Assembly: GCA_963833235.1 (NCBI GenBank)
Contig: CAWHXG010000006.1
Coordinates: forward strand, 310,001 to 374,000
Length of the DNA stretch: 64,000 bases
DNA from: CAWHXG01 sp963833235
GTDB lineage: Bacteria; Pseudomonadota; Alphaproteobacteria; Rhodobacterales; Rhodobacteraceae
Reading direction: 5' to 3'
Shown: in pieces, positions 56,010-63,110 of the stretch
Position numbering within the stretch: the first letter of the stretch is position 1
How the letters are laid out: the number at the start of each line of letters is the position of its first letter
Translations under genes and position numbers: made by a program
The notes under the pieces: generated by a model
Told to the model about the DNA's origin: nothing
The model's input: the letters and a program-made list of their open reading frames with translations, nothing else
The model's database searches: none

Positions 56010-56759
56010 ATGACGCCGCTCGCGTTCATCGGCGCCGTCACCGATGCCCGCACGGTCGAGGATGTGTGGCGGCTGCACACAGACCGGATGGGCGCCTACG
56101 GGTTCGACCGCCTGCTCTACGGGTTCACGCGGTTCCGCACGGCGAGAAGCTTCGGCGACCCGATGGATTTCCTCGTCCTCACCAACCACCCGGACCATTA
56201 CGTCGATCGGTTCCTCGGGGAAGAGATGTATCTCAACGCGCCCATGGTGCGATGGGCCGCCGAGAACGAGGGCGCCTGTTCGTGGCGCTGGATCCTCGAG
56301 CGCGCCGAAAGCATGACCGAGAAAGAGCGCGCCATCGTCGCGTTCAACGCCAAGGCGGGTGTGACGGCGGGCTACTCCATCAGCTTCAAGGATGCCACCA
56401 TCCGGGCCAAGGGCGCCATCGCGCTGACCGCCGCCAAGGGCGTGCCGCAGGAGGACGTCGACGCGCTCTGGGCTGCGAAGGGCCGCGAGATCGAGATCAT
56501 GAACAACGTCGTGCATCTGAAGATCACCGGCCTGCCCTACACCGCCGCGCGGCGGGCGCTGACCTCGCGCCAGCGCGAGACGCTGGAATGGGTGGGCGAC
56601 GGCAAGACCACGCAGGACATCGCCACCATCATGGGGCTGACCCAGGCCACGATCGAGAAGCACCTGCGCCTGGCCCGCGAGGCGCTCGACGTGGATACCA
56701 CCGCGCAGGCCGTCCTGAAGGCCTCGTTCCAGAACCAGATCTTCGTGCTGACGCCGTGA
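56010..56759 (+). CDS. LuxR-family regulator with autoinducer-binding domain, no adjacent luxI
   Basis: A 249-residue quorum-sensing-type transcription factor. The N-terminal Autoind_bind domain (about 5-170) includes YGFDRLLYGFTRF, VRWAAENEGACSWRW (with the conserved Trp pair region) and VTAGYSISF. The C-terminal GerE HTH (about 183-240) reads LTSRQRETLEWVGDGKTTQDIATIMGLTQATIEKHLRLA. No luxI homologue lies in the window, so it is an orphan or solo receptor here. Its start sits in a GC-rich stretch 140 bp after the RidA gene. Hairpins follow it. Confidence 0.88.
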   Translation: MTPLAFIGAVTDARTVEDVWRLHTDRMGAYGFDRLLYGFTRFRTARSFGDPMDFLVLTNHPDHYVDRFLGEEMYLNAPMVRWAAENEGACSWRWILERAESMTEKERAIVAFNAKAGVTAGYSISFKDATIRAKGAIALTAAKGVPQEDVDALWAAKGREIEIMNNVVHLKITGLPYTAARRALTSRQRETLEWVGDGKTTQDIATIMGLTQATIEKHLRLAREALDVDTTAQAVLKASFQNQIFVLTP

Positions 56760-56769
56760 TCGGCTAGTC

Positions 56770-56826
56770 GTACCAAATGGTACCCTACCGTTTCGTAGGA
56801 CAATTCCCACTTTCCTGGGAAATTGT
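56770..56826 (+). other. Three consecutive hairpins in an AT-rich patch after the luxR-type gene
   Basis: GTACC-AAAT-GGTAC (56770-56783), CCTAC-CGTTT-style loop-GTAGG (56784-56799) and ACAATTCCCA-CTTTCC-TGGGAAATTGT (56800-56826, one bulged A) abut one another with almost no spacing. The patch is AT-rich for this genome. It begins 11 bp after the gene. It may be a compound terminator, a small RNA end or a regulator-binding array. The rest of the 357-bp gap to tsf shows no gene I believe. Confidence 0.5.
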
Positions 56827-57031
56827 TAATTGCGATAAACGGGGCGTTCCCACGCTGGTGGCAATTTCGGCCGGGGAACATCCTCGGGGATTCCCCCGTC
56901 GCGATTACGGCGGGTCCCGGGGGCCATTCCATCAGGGTCGCGCAGGCCGGGCCGCCAGGTTGGCGCGGGGCTGACGCGCAAGGCAAGGGCCCGGGCCGTC
57001 CCCGAAACCGAAGGGGCTAATGCAGTCTGAC

Positions 57032-57057
57032 GGCGGTCGGGATCAGGCCCGGCCGCC
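57032..57057 (-). terminator. Candidate terminator of the rpsB-tsf operon
   Basis: GGCGGTCGGG, ATCAGG, CCCGGCCGCC forms a 10-bp stem with one wobble or mismatch, 60 bp after the tsf stop on the minus strand. No long T-tract is visible, which is common in this GC range. Confidence 0.5.
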
Positions 57058-57116
57058 GCTCACTTCACGCGGCGCTCTCAGGGCACCGCAACGGCGCAAG
57101 GCGCCGGAGCCGGGGT

Positions 57117-57992
57117 TCAGGACTGCCCGACCTTGGCGACCTCGGCGGCGAAATCCTCCACCACGCGCTCGATGCCCTCGCCCACCTCGACCCGCTTGAA
57201 GCCGGTGATGCTCACGCCCGCAGCCTCGGCCGCCTGGGCGACCGTCAGATCTGGGTTCACCACGAACTTCTGGCCAAGCAGCGTCACCTCCTCGAAGAAC
57301 TTCTTCATCCGGCCCACGATCATCTTCTCGATCACCGCGTCGGGCTTGCCGCTCTCGCGCGCCTGCTCGGTCAGGATCGCCTTCTCGCGAGACACCAGCG
57401 CGGGGTCGATGTCGTCCTCGCTCAGGCTCGCGGGGTTCAGCGCCGCGACGTGCATCGCCACCTGGCGGCCAAAGGCCGTGTCGTCGCCGGTCATCGCCAC
57501 CAGCACGCCGATCTTGCCCATGTTCTCCGCGGCGGGGTTGTGCACGTAGCTGACCACGCTGGCGCCCTCCAGCACCTCCATCCGGCGCAGCGACATGTTC
57601 TCGCCCACGGTCGCGATCTTGGAGGTGATCGCCTCGTCGACGCTTTGCCCGTCCATGTCGGCCGTCTTCAGCGCGGCGAGGTCCTCGACCTCCAGCGCCT
57701 TGCCGACGATGGCGCGCACCATCGCCTGGAAGTCGGCGTTCTTGGCCACGAAATCGGTCTCGGAATTGACCTCGACCGCCACGCCGCGCCCGTCCTTCGT
57801 CGCCACGGCCACGAGGCCCTCGGCGGCGGTGCGGCCGGACTTCTTCGCCGCCTTGGCCAGGCCCTTGGTGCGCAGCCAGTCGACGGCCGCGTCCATCTCG
57901 CCGTTCGCTTCGGTCAGCGCCTTCTTGGCGTCCATCATGCCGGCGCCGGTCTTGTCGCGCAGCTCTTTCACCTGGGAGGCCGTGATTGCCAT
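57117..57992 (-). CDS. tsf: Translation elongation factor Ts
   Basis: Guanine-nucleotide exchange factor for EF-Tu, 291 residues. The N-terminal UBA-like domain has [21 protein letters not shown] (about 8-28). EF-Ts signature segments are [12 protein letters not shown] (about 75-86) and GKIGVLVAM (about 150-158); the C-terminal coiled region covers [13 protein letters not shown]. The ATG at 57992 is the family start. It lies downstream of rpsB as in most bacteria, but with an unusually repetitive 283-bp spacer. Confidence 0.96.
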   Translation of the reverse strand: MAITASQVKELRDKTGAGMMDAKKALTEANGEMDAAVDWLRTKGLAKAAKKSGRTAAEGLVAVATKDGRGVAVEVNSETDFVAKNADFQAMVRAIVGKALEVEDLAALKTADMDGQSVDEAITSKIATVGENMSLRRMEVLEGASVVSYVHNPAAENMGKIGVLVAMTGDDTAFGRQVAMHVAALNPASLSEDDIDPALVSREKAILTEQARESGKPDAVIEKMIVGRMKKFFEEVTLLGQKFVVNPDLTVAQAAEAAGVSITGFKRVEVGEGIERVVEDFAAEVAKVGQS

Positions 57993-58140
57993 CTTTGGGG
58001 TGTCCTTTGCCTGTCGTCCAATGCAGCGCGCCGCGGGACCATCCGCGGCGCATGTCGGTTCCGTGTCGGGGCGGCGGGCCGGGGCTGCCCCATGGCAGCG
58101 CCCGGCTTCGCCGCCGCCTGTTCGCTTACGCCGACCAGTT

Positions 58141-58206
58141 CGGGCCAATCAGCTCGGGCCAATCAGCTCGGGCCAATCAGCTCGGGCCAATCAGCTCGGG
58201 CCAATC
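58141..58206. repeat. 14-bp tandem repeat between rpsB and tsf
   Basis: Four perfect copies of CGGGCCAATCAGCT run from 58141 to 58196, followed by a partial fifth (CGGGCCAATC). Degenerate relatives (GCGGGCCAGTCAGC, GGCCAGCTAGCC) continue to about 58260. The array occupies the transcribed spacer between the two genes, so copy number may vary between strains and may affect coupling or mRNA structure. Confidence 0.9.
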
Positions 58207-58275
58207 GGCGCGCGCCAGCCGAAGCGGGCCAGTCAGCCCAGGCCAGCTAGCCCGGACCGGTCGGCGCGGGGCCGG

Positions 58276-59148
58276 TCAGCTGGCGGCAGCCGGTTCGGGA
58301 GCGTCGGCGTTGGCCTTCGCGTCGGCCTTCGCATCGGTCGCGGCTTCGGCGGGCGCCTCTGCGGCGGCCGGCTCGGCCGGGGGGTCGACCTCGGTGCCGT
58401 CCATCGGCAGCCCCTCTTCGGACTGCTCCTCGAGCTCGCCCAGGTCGATGCCCGCGGCCCCCATCTGCGCCGTCATCCCGTCAAGCGCCGCGCGCGCCAC
58501 CAGATCGCAGTAAAGCGCGATCGCCCGCGCCGCGTCGTCGTTGCCGGGAATGATGTAGTCCACCCCGTCGGGCGAGCAGTTGGTGTCGACCACGGCCACC
58601 ACAGGAATGCCCAGCTTCTTGGCCTCGAGGATCGCCAGATCCTCCTTGTTGACGTCGATCACGAACAGCATGTCCGGCACGCTGCCCATCTCGCGGATGC
58701 CGCCGAGGCTGGCCTGCAGCTTGTTCTGCTCGCGCTCCATCGACAGGCGCTCGCGCTTGGTCAGGCCGTCAAAGCCCTTCTCCATCTGCTCGTCGATGGC
58801 CTTCAGCCGCGAGATGGAGTTCGACACGGTCTTCCAGTTGGTCAGCGTGCCGCCCAGCCAGCGGTGGTTCATGTAGTATTGCGCGCATTTCTCGGCGGCG
58901 TCGGCGACGGGCTTCTGCGCCTGCCGCTTGGTACCCACGAAGAGGATGCGGCCGCCGCGGGCGACGGTTTCCTTGATCGCCTGCAGCGCCGCGTCGAGCA
59001 TCGGCACGGTCTGCGTCAGGTCGACGATGTGGATGCCGTTGCGCGCGCCGTAGATGAACTGCCCCATGCGGGGATTCCAGCGCTGCGTCTGGTGGCCGAA
59101 GTGGACGCCGGCTTCCAAGAGCTGGCGCATGGAGAAATCGGGTGTCAT
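58276..59148 (-). CDS. rpsB: 30S ribosomal protein S2
   Basis: Small-subunit ribosomal protein, 290 residues from the ATG at 59148. Signatures are [22 protein letters not shown] near the N-terminus, [15 protein letters not shown] (about 64-78) and [25 protein letters not shown] (about 180-204). The C-terminal 60 residues are an Ala/Glu/Asp-rich tail longer than in E. coli S2, as in other alphaproteobacteria. First gene of the rpsB-tsf operon. Confidence 0.96.
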   Translation of the reverse strand: MTPDFSMRQLLEAGVHFGHQTQRWNPRMGQFIYGARNGIHIVDLTQTVPMLDAALQAIKETVARGGRILFVGTKRQAQKPVADAAEKCAQYYMNHRWLGGTLTNWKTVSNSISRLKAIDEQMEKGFDGLTKRERLSMEREQNKLQASLGGIREMGSVPDMLFVIDVNKEDLAILEAKKLGIPVVAVVDTNCSPDGVDYIIPGNDDAARAIALYCDLVARAALDGMTAQMGAAGIDLGELEEQSEEGLPMDGTEVDPPAEPAAAEAPAEAATDAKADAKANADAPEPAAAS

Positions 59149-59265
59149 GCCCCGTGATCCTTTCCGGTTTGATGCCTCGGCGGGGAGCAAGGGCAGGATG
59201 CCCAACCGGCGGACCGTCCGGGGATGTCTCCCCCGGGGGCCCAGCCCCGCCTGCGAAGTGATGCG

Positions 59266-59294
59266 CGCATAGAGGGTTTCGGGCGCGGGTGCAA
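59266..59294 (-). promoter_or_regulatory. Candidate sigma-70 promoter for rpsB-tsf
   Basis: On the minus strand TTGCAC (59294-59289), 17 bp, then TATGCG (59271-59266). Spacing is ideal and both boxes are near consensus for a housekeeping promoter. It places the transcript start about 110 bp before rpsB, leaving a leader where S2 autoregulation could act. Confidence 0.55.
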
Positions 59295-59446
59295 GGGCGG
59301 ACGGGGGCGGGCGAAGCCCGGATGGCAGGGGCGCCCCCCGGGGAAGGCCGACGGTGGCGCGGGCCCTTCATCGGCAAGCCGGACGGTCGCGCACCGATGC
59401 GGGCGGCGGCGGCGGCCCGGCCGGCGGCGGGGGCTGCCTGCCCCCG

Positions 59447-59484
59447 CTTGGCGCGAGGCGCGCCAAGCCCCCCCGGGGATATTT
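59447..59484. repeat. Long GC hairpin and copy B of a short AT-containing element
   Basis: CTTGGCGCG-AGG-CGCGCCAAG (59447-59467) is a perfect 9-bp stem, immediately followed by a C-run and CGGGGATATTT (59474-59484), the inverse match of the element at 49666-49676. The 447-bp region between the rpsB and psuK-like genes holds this, the rpsB promoter and several G/C-runs, but no gene. Confidence 0.45.
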
Positions 59485-59595
59485 GCGAGGCAAAGAGGGG
59501 CGCGATTTTTCGGGGTCGCGTCCTGGGGGCCATTTTTCGGGCCGCCGCGCGGGGGGGGCCTTGCCAGCCCGGCGCACGGGCGGCACTGAGAGGGG

Positions 59596-60486
59596 ATGAA
59601 GGACACCCCCGACATCCTGTGCATCGGATCGGTTCTCTGGGACACGATCGGCCGCTCCGATCTGCCGATGCGCGCCGGCGACGACCGGCCGGGCCGGATC
59701 GTGCGGGTCCCGGGCGGCGTGGCGCTCAACATCGCCATGGCGCTGGTGCGCTTCGGGATGCGCCCGTTCGTGCTCAGCGTGGTGGGCACCGACCCCGAGG
59801 GGGCCGAGCTTAGCCGCGCCATCGCAGCACTCGGGGTGGGCACCGCCTATCTGCTGGCGCGCGACGATCTGCCGACGGACAGCTACATGGCCATCGAAAG
59901 CGCCGGCGGCCTCGTCGCAGCCATCGCCGACGCGCATTCGCTGGAGGCGGCCGGCGACGCGGTGCTGGCGCCGCTCTCCGACGGGCGGCTCGGCCGGGCG
60001 GGCGCGCCCTATGGCGGGCCGATCGCGCTCGACGGGAACCTGACCCACGCGCTGCTGGCCGAGATCGCGGCCTCGCCCTTCTTCGCCGCCGCCGACATGC
60101 GGATCGCGCCCGCCTCCCCGGGCAAGGCGGACCGGCTGGCGCCGCTGCTGCGGGCGCCGAACGCGACGCTTTACCTGAACCTCGAGGAGGCCGGGCTTCT
60201 GGCCGGCGCCGACTTCGTCAGCGCGGCGGCGGCGGCCCGGGCGCTCGTGGCCTCCGGCACGGCGCGCGCCATCGTCACCGCCGGCCCGCTGGCGGCCGCC
60301 GATGCCGACGCGACGGGCGTGATCGAGGCCACCCCGCCCTTCGTGGAGCCGCGCCGGGTGACCGGCGCGGGCGACACCTTCATGGCCGCCCATATCGCCG
60401 CGGAGATCGAGGGACACCGGCGCGACTATGCCCTGGGCGCCGCCCTTGCCGCCGCGGCCACCTACGTGTCGCAGACCGGCACGTGA
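59596..60486 (+). CDS. psuK: PfkB-family carbohydrate kinase, probable pseudouridine kinase
   Basis: Ribokinase-type kinase of 296 residues. The N-terminal PfkB region has ILCIGSVLWDTIGR and PGGVALNIAMALVRFG (about 37-52). The C-terminal motif TGAGDTFMAAHIA (about 255-267) has the catalytic Asp and anion hole. Fused by a 4-bp overlap to a clear pseudouridine-5'-phosphate glycosidase gene, it most likely phosphorylates pseudouridine at O5'. The purine-rich ribosome site (GAGAGGGG) almost touches the ATG. Confidence 0.88.
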   Translation: MKDTPDILCIGSVLWDTIGRSDLPMRAGDDRPGRIVRVPGGVALNIAMALVRFGMRPFVLSVVGTDPEGAELSRAIAALGVGTAYLLARDDLPTDSYMAIESAGGLVAAIADAHSLEAAGDAVLAPLSDGRLGRAGAPYGGPIALDGNLTHALLAEIAASPFFAAADMRIAPASPGKADRLAPLLRAPNATLYLNLEEAGLLAGADFVSAAAAARALVASGTARAIVTAGPLAAADADATGVIEATPPFVEPRRVTGAGDTFMAAHIAAEIEGHRRDYALGAALAAAATYVSQTGT

Positions 60487-61415
60487 CCCAGCGGCACCCG
60501 CCCCTGTCCCTCTCGCCGGAGGTGGCGGCGGCGCGCGCGGCCGGGCGACCTCTGGTGGCGCTGGAGAGCACGATCATCACCCACGGCATGCCCTGGCCGC
60601 AGAACCGCGACACCGCCCTGCAGGTCGAGGCGGCCATCCGCGAGGGCGGCGCGGTGCCGGCCACGATCGCCGTGCGGGACGGCCGGATCCGGGTCGGGCT
60701 GACGCCGGCAGAGCTCGACGCGCTGGCGCAGGCGCAAGGCGTGGCAAAGCTCTCCCGCGCCGATCTGGCCGTCTGCCTCGCCACCGGGGGCACCGGTGCC
60801 ACGACCGTCGCCGCCACCATGATCGCTGCAGCCCTGGCCGGCGTCCAGGTGTTCGCGACGGGGGGCATCGGCGGCGTGCACCGGGGCGCCGAGACCAGCT
60901 TCGACGTGTCCGCCGACCTGCACGAGCTGGCGCACAGCCCGGTCACGGTGGTCTCGGCCGGGGCCAAGGCGATCCTCGATCTGCCGAAGACCTTCGAGCT
61001 GCTGGAGACGCTCGGCGTGCCGGTGATCGCCGTGGGACAGGACGCCATCCCCGCCTTCTGGTCGCGCGACAGCGGCCTGGCCGCGCCGCTGCGGCTGGAT
61101 GCCCCCCGCGCCATCGCCGCGGCCGCCGCGACGCGGGCCGCGCTTGGCCTTCCGGGCGGCCAGCTGGTGGTCAACCCGATCCCGGCGGAGGCGGAGATCC
61201 CCATGGCCCGCCTGGCGCCTCTGATCGACCGGGCCCTGGCCGAGGCCGCGGAACAGGGGATCGCCGCCAAGGCCGTGACGCCCTTCCTGCTCGAGCGTCT
61301 GGGCAGGCTGACAGGTGGCGCCACGCTGCAGGCGAATATCGCACTGGTTCTCAACAATGCCCGGCTGGCGGCCCGGATCGCCGCGGAATTCGCCGACGTC
61401 GCGCGGCCGGCATGA
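60483..61415 (+). CDS. psuG: Pseudouridine-5'-phosphate glycosidase
   Basis: Splits pseudouridine 5'-phosphate into uracil and ribose 5-phosphate, breaking the C-glycosidic bond. The 310 residues carry the family blocks PLVALESTIITHGMPWPQN (about 24-42), LATGGTGATTVAATM, FATGGIGGVHRGAE (about 122-135) with the active-site neighbourhood, VVSAGAKAILDLPKTFE and VNPIPAEAEIP. Coupled to the kinase gene, it completes the two-step route for salvaging modified RNA nucleosides. Confidence 0.95.
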   Translation: MTQRHPPLSLSPEVAAARAAGRPLVALESTIITHGMPWPQNRDTALQVEAAIREGGAVPATIAVRDGRIRVGLTPAELDALAQAQGVAKLSRADLAVCLATGGTGATTVAATMIAAALAGVQVFATGGIGGVHRGAETSFDVSADLHELAHSPVTVVSAGAKAILDLPKTFELLETLGVPVIAVGQDAIPAFWSRDSGLAAPLRLDAPRAIAAAAATRAALGLPGGQLVVNPIPAEAEIPMARLAPLIDRALAEAAEQGIAAKAVTPFLLERLGRLTGGATLQANIALVLNNARLAARIAAEFADVARPA

Positions 61416-61507
61416 GGCGCGCCGCCGCAAGCCCCGCCAAATCATTGTGCCCGCCCGCCGCCGCCCCTACATTTTGCCGATGACACCAGGAGCCCAGAGC
61501 GACCTTC

Positions 61508-62230
61508 ATGCGTGACCTGCCAGATCCCAACCCCCCGGAGCGCCGCCGCCCGGGCCCCGTCGCCTCGATCCGCAGCAGCTTCCTGACGGGGCTCGTCGTG
61601 GTGCTGCCGCTGGGCCTGACCGCCTGGCTGGTCTGGACCCTTGCCGGCTGGGTCGACGGGGTGGTGCTCCCGCTGGTGCCGCGCCGCTTCCAGCCCGAGC
61701 AGTATATCGGCATCAACCTGCACGGCATCGGGATCATCTTCTTCCTGCTCTTCACGCTCACCATCGGCTGGACGGCGAAGGGATTGATCGGGAAGTCGCT
61801 GCTCAGGTGGTCCGAGAACATCGTCGACAGGATGCCGATCGTCCGCTCGATCTACGGCGGCATCAAGCAGATCGCCGAGACGATCTTCGCCCAGCAGGAT
61901 ACCAGCTTCGACATGGCCTGCCTGCTGGAATATCCGCGCAAGGGGGTCTGGGCGATCGGCTTTGTCTCGACCACGGCCAAGGGCGAGATCGCGCGCGCGG
62001 TCGAGGGCGGCGAGGACATGCTGAGCATCTTCCTGCCCACCACGCCCAATCCCACCTCGGGCTTCCTGCTCTTCGTGCCGCGCGAGGACGTGACGATCCT
62101 CGACATGAGCGTCGAGGACGCCGCGAAGCTCGTGATCTCCGCAGGGCTGGTCTATCCCGGGCCGAAAGAGCCCGACGCGGCGGAGCCGAAGCCCCTGCCG
62201 GAGCCCCTGCCCGAGCCGCAGCGCGCCTGA
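61508..62230 (+). CDS. DUF502 family inner-membrane protein
   Basis: A 240-residue membrane protein of unknown function. Two transmembrane helices (about 23-48, SFLTGLVVVLPLGLTAWLVW; about 70-92, GIIFFLLFTLTIGWTAKGL) precede the conserved DUF502 region PIVRSIYGGIKQIAETIF and the soluble part ending in a Pro/Glu-rich tail (PKPLPEPLPEPQ). It starts 92 bp after psuG, and a LysE-type gene begins 3 bp after it. Confidence 0.85.
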   Translation: MRDLPDPNPPERRRPGPVASIRSSFLTGLVVVLPLGLTAWLVWTLAGWVDGVVLPLVPRRFQPEQYIGINLHGIGIIFFLLFTLTIGWTAKGLIGKSLLRWSENIVDRMPIVRSIYGGIKQIAETIFAQQDTSFDMACLLEYPRKGVWAIGFVSTTAKGEIARAVEGGEDMLSIFLPTTPNPTSGFLLFVPREDVTILDMSVEDAAKLVISAGLVYPGPKEPDAAEPKPLPEPLPEPQRA

Positions 62231-62233
62231 CCC

Positions 62234-62857
62234 TTGCTCGCGCCGGGGCTCTGGGCGGCGGCCGCCACGGGTTTCCTGACGGGGCTGTCGCTGATCCTGG
62301 CCATCGGGTCGCAGAACGCCTTCGTGCTGCGGCAGGGCCTGCTGCGCGCCCACGTGCTGCCGCTCTGCCTGCTTTGCGCGGCGTCGGACGCGGTGCTCAT
62401 CGCGGCGGGCGTGCTGGGGTTCGGCGCGGTCACGGCACGCTATCCGCAGTTTCCGGCCGCGATGGCGCTGGCCGGCGCGGCCTTCCTCGCGGTCTACGGC
62501 GCCCTGCGGCTGCGGGCGGCATGGCGGGGCGCGTACGCGCTGGAGCTCGGCGGCACCTCCCCCGGCCTCGCCGCGACCCTCGCCATGGGGGCCGCCTTCA
62601 CCTGGGCGAACCCGCATGTCTACCTCGACACGCTGGGCCTCGTCGGCGCCGTCTCGGTACAGTTCGCGCAGGGCGGCCCGCGCGTGGCCTTCGCGCTCGG
62701 CGCAATCCTTGCCTCGTTCGCCTTCTTCTTCTCGCTCGGCTACGGGGCGCGGCTGCTGGCGCCGCTCCTGCGCACCGCCCGCGCCTGGCGGTGGCTCGAC
62801 ATCGCCATCGCGCTGGTCATGTGGGCGCTCGCCGCCGGGCTGATCGCCGGCCTCTGA
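62234..62857 (+). CDS. LysE/ArgO-type amino acid exporter
   Basis: Inner-membrane exporter of 207 residues with about six helices. The family signature is GLSLILAIGSQNAFVLRQGLL (about 17-37), and AFTWANPHVYLDTLGLVG (about 118-135) is the second conserved Asn-Pro motif. It is in the LysE/ArgO branch that exports lysine or arginine. TTG at 62234 is the only start that keeps helix 1 complete. It is followed by a clear hairpin. Confidence 0.9.
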   Translation: MLAPGLWAAAATGFLTGLSLILAIGSQNAFVLRQGLLRAHVLPLCLLCAASDAVLIAAGVLGFGAVTARYPQFPAAMALAGAAFLAVYGALRLRAAWRGAYALELGGTSPGLAATLAMGAAFTWANPHVYLDTLGLVGAVSVQFAQGGPRVAFALGAILASFAFFFSLGYGARLLAPLLRTARAWRWLDIAIALVMWALAAGLIAGL

Positions 62858-62867
62858 AACGCAAGAA

Positions 62868-62893
62868 GCCCCGCCGGATCGCTCCGGCAGGGC
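62868..62893 (+). terminator. Terminator-like hairpin after the LysE-type gene
   Basis: GCCCCGCCGGA, TCGC, TCCGGCAGGGC: an 11-bp stem with one mismatch, 10 bp after the stop. It also lies downstream of the convergent small lipoprotein gene and may serve both. Confidence 0.6.
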
Positions 62894-62917
62894 CTCGCAC
62901 GGACAGTCGGCTAACGC

Positions 62918-63049
62918 CTAGTTCGCGGCGTCTTCGGCCACGTTCTCGATGGCCTGGCCGCCGGCCTGAACGTCCTGCCCGGCGCCCTCGATGGTGTTGC
63001 AGGCCGCAAGCGCCGCGAAGGCGAAGATCATGGCGGTCAGTCGGTACAT
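62918..63049 (-). CDS. Entericidin A/B-like small lipoprotein
   Basis: A 43-residue protein. The lipobox is LAAC (signal MYRLTAMIFAFAALAAC with Cys17 acylated), then NTIEGAGQDVQAGGQAIENVAEDAAN, the entericidin pattern of NTxxGxGxDxxxGG. GGAG lies 8 bp before the ATG at 63049. Entericidins are membrane-anchored antidote or toxin peptides in enterics, and in alphaproteobacteria their role is unknown. No paired second entericidin is visible. Confidence 0.88.
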   Translation of the reverse strand: MYRLTAMIFAFAALAACNTIEGAGQDVQAGGQAIENVAEDAAN

Positions 63050-63110
63050 GGGTCTCTCCAGTTCAATTCCACCGCGTCAACGCCGGCACGCCCCCCCGGT
63101 TCCCGCCGCC

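Noticed and set aside
58141..58206. CRISPR-like reading of the 14-bp repeats
   Set aside because: Units are contiguous without spacers and far too short; a tandem repeat, not an array.
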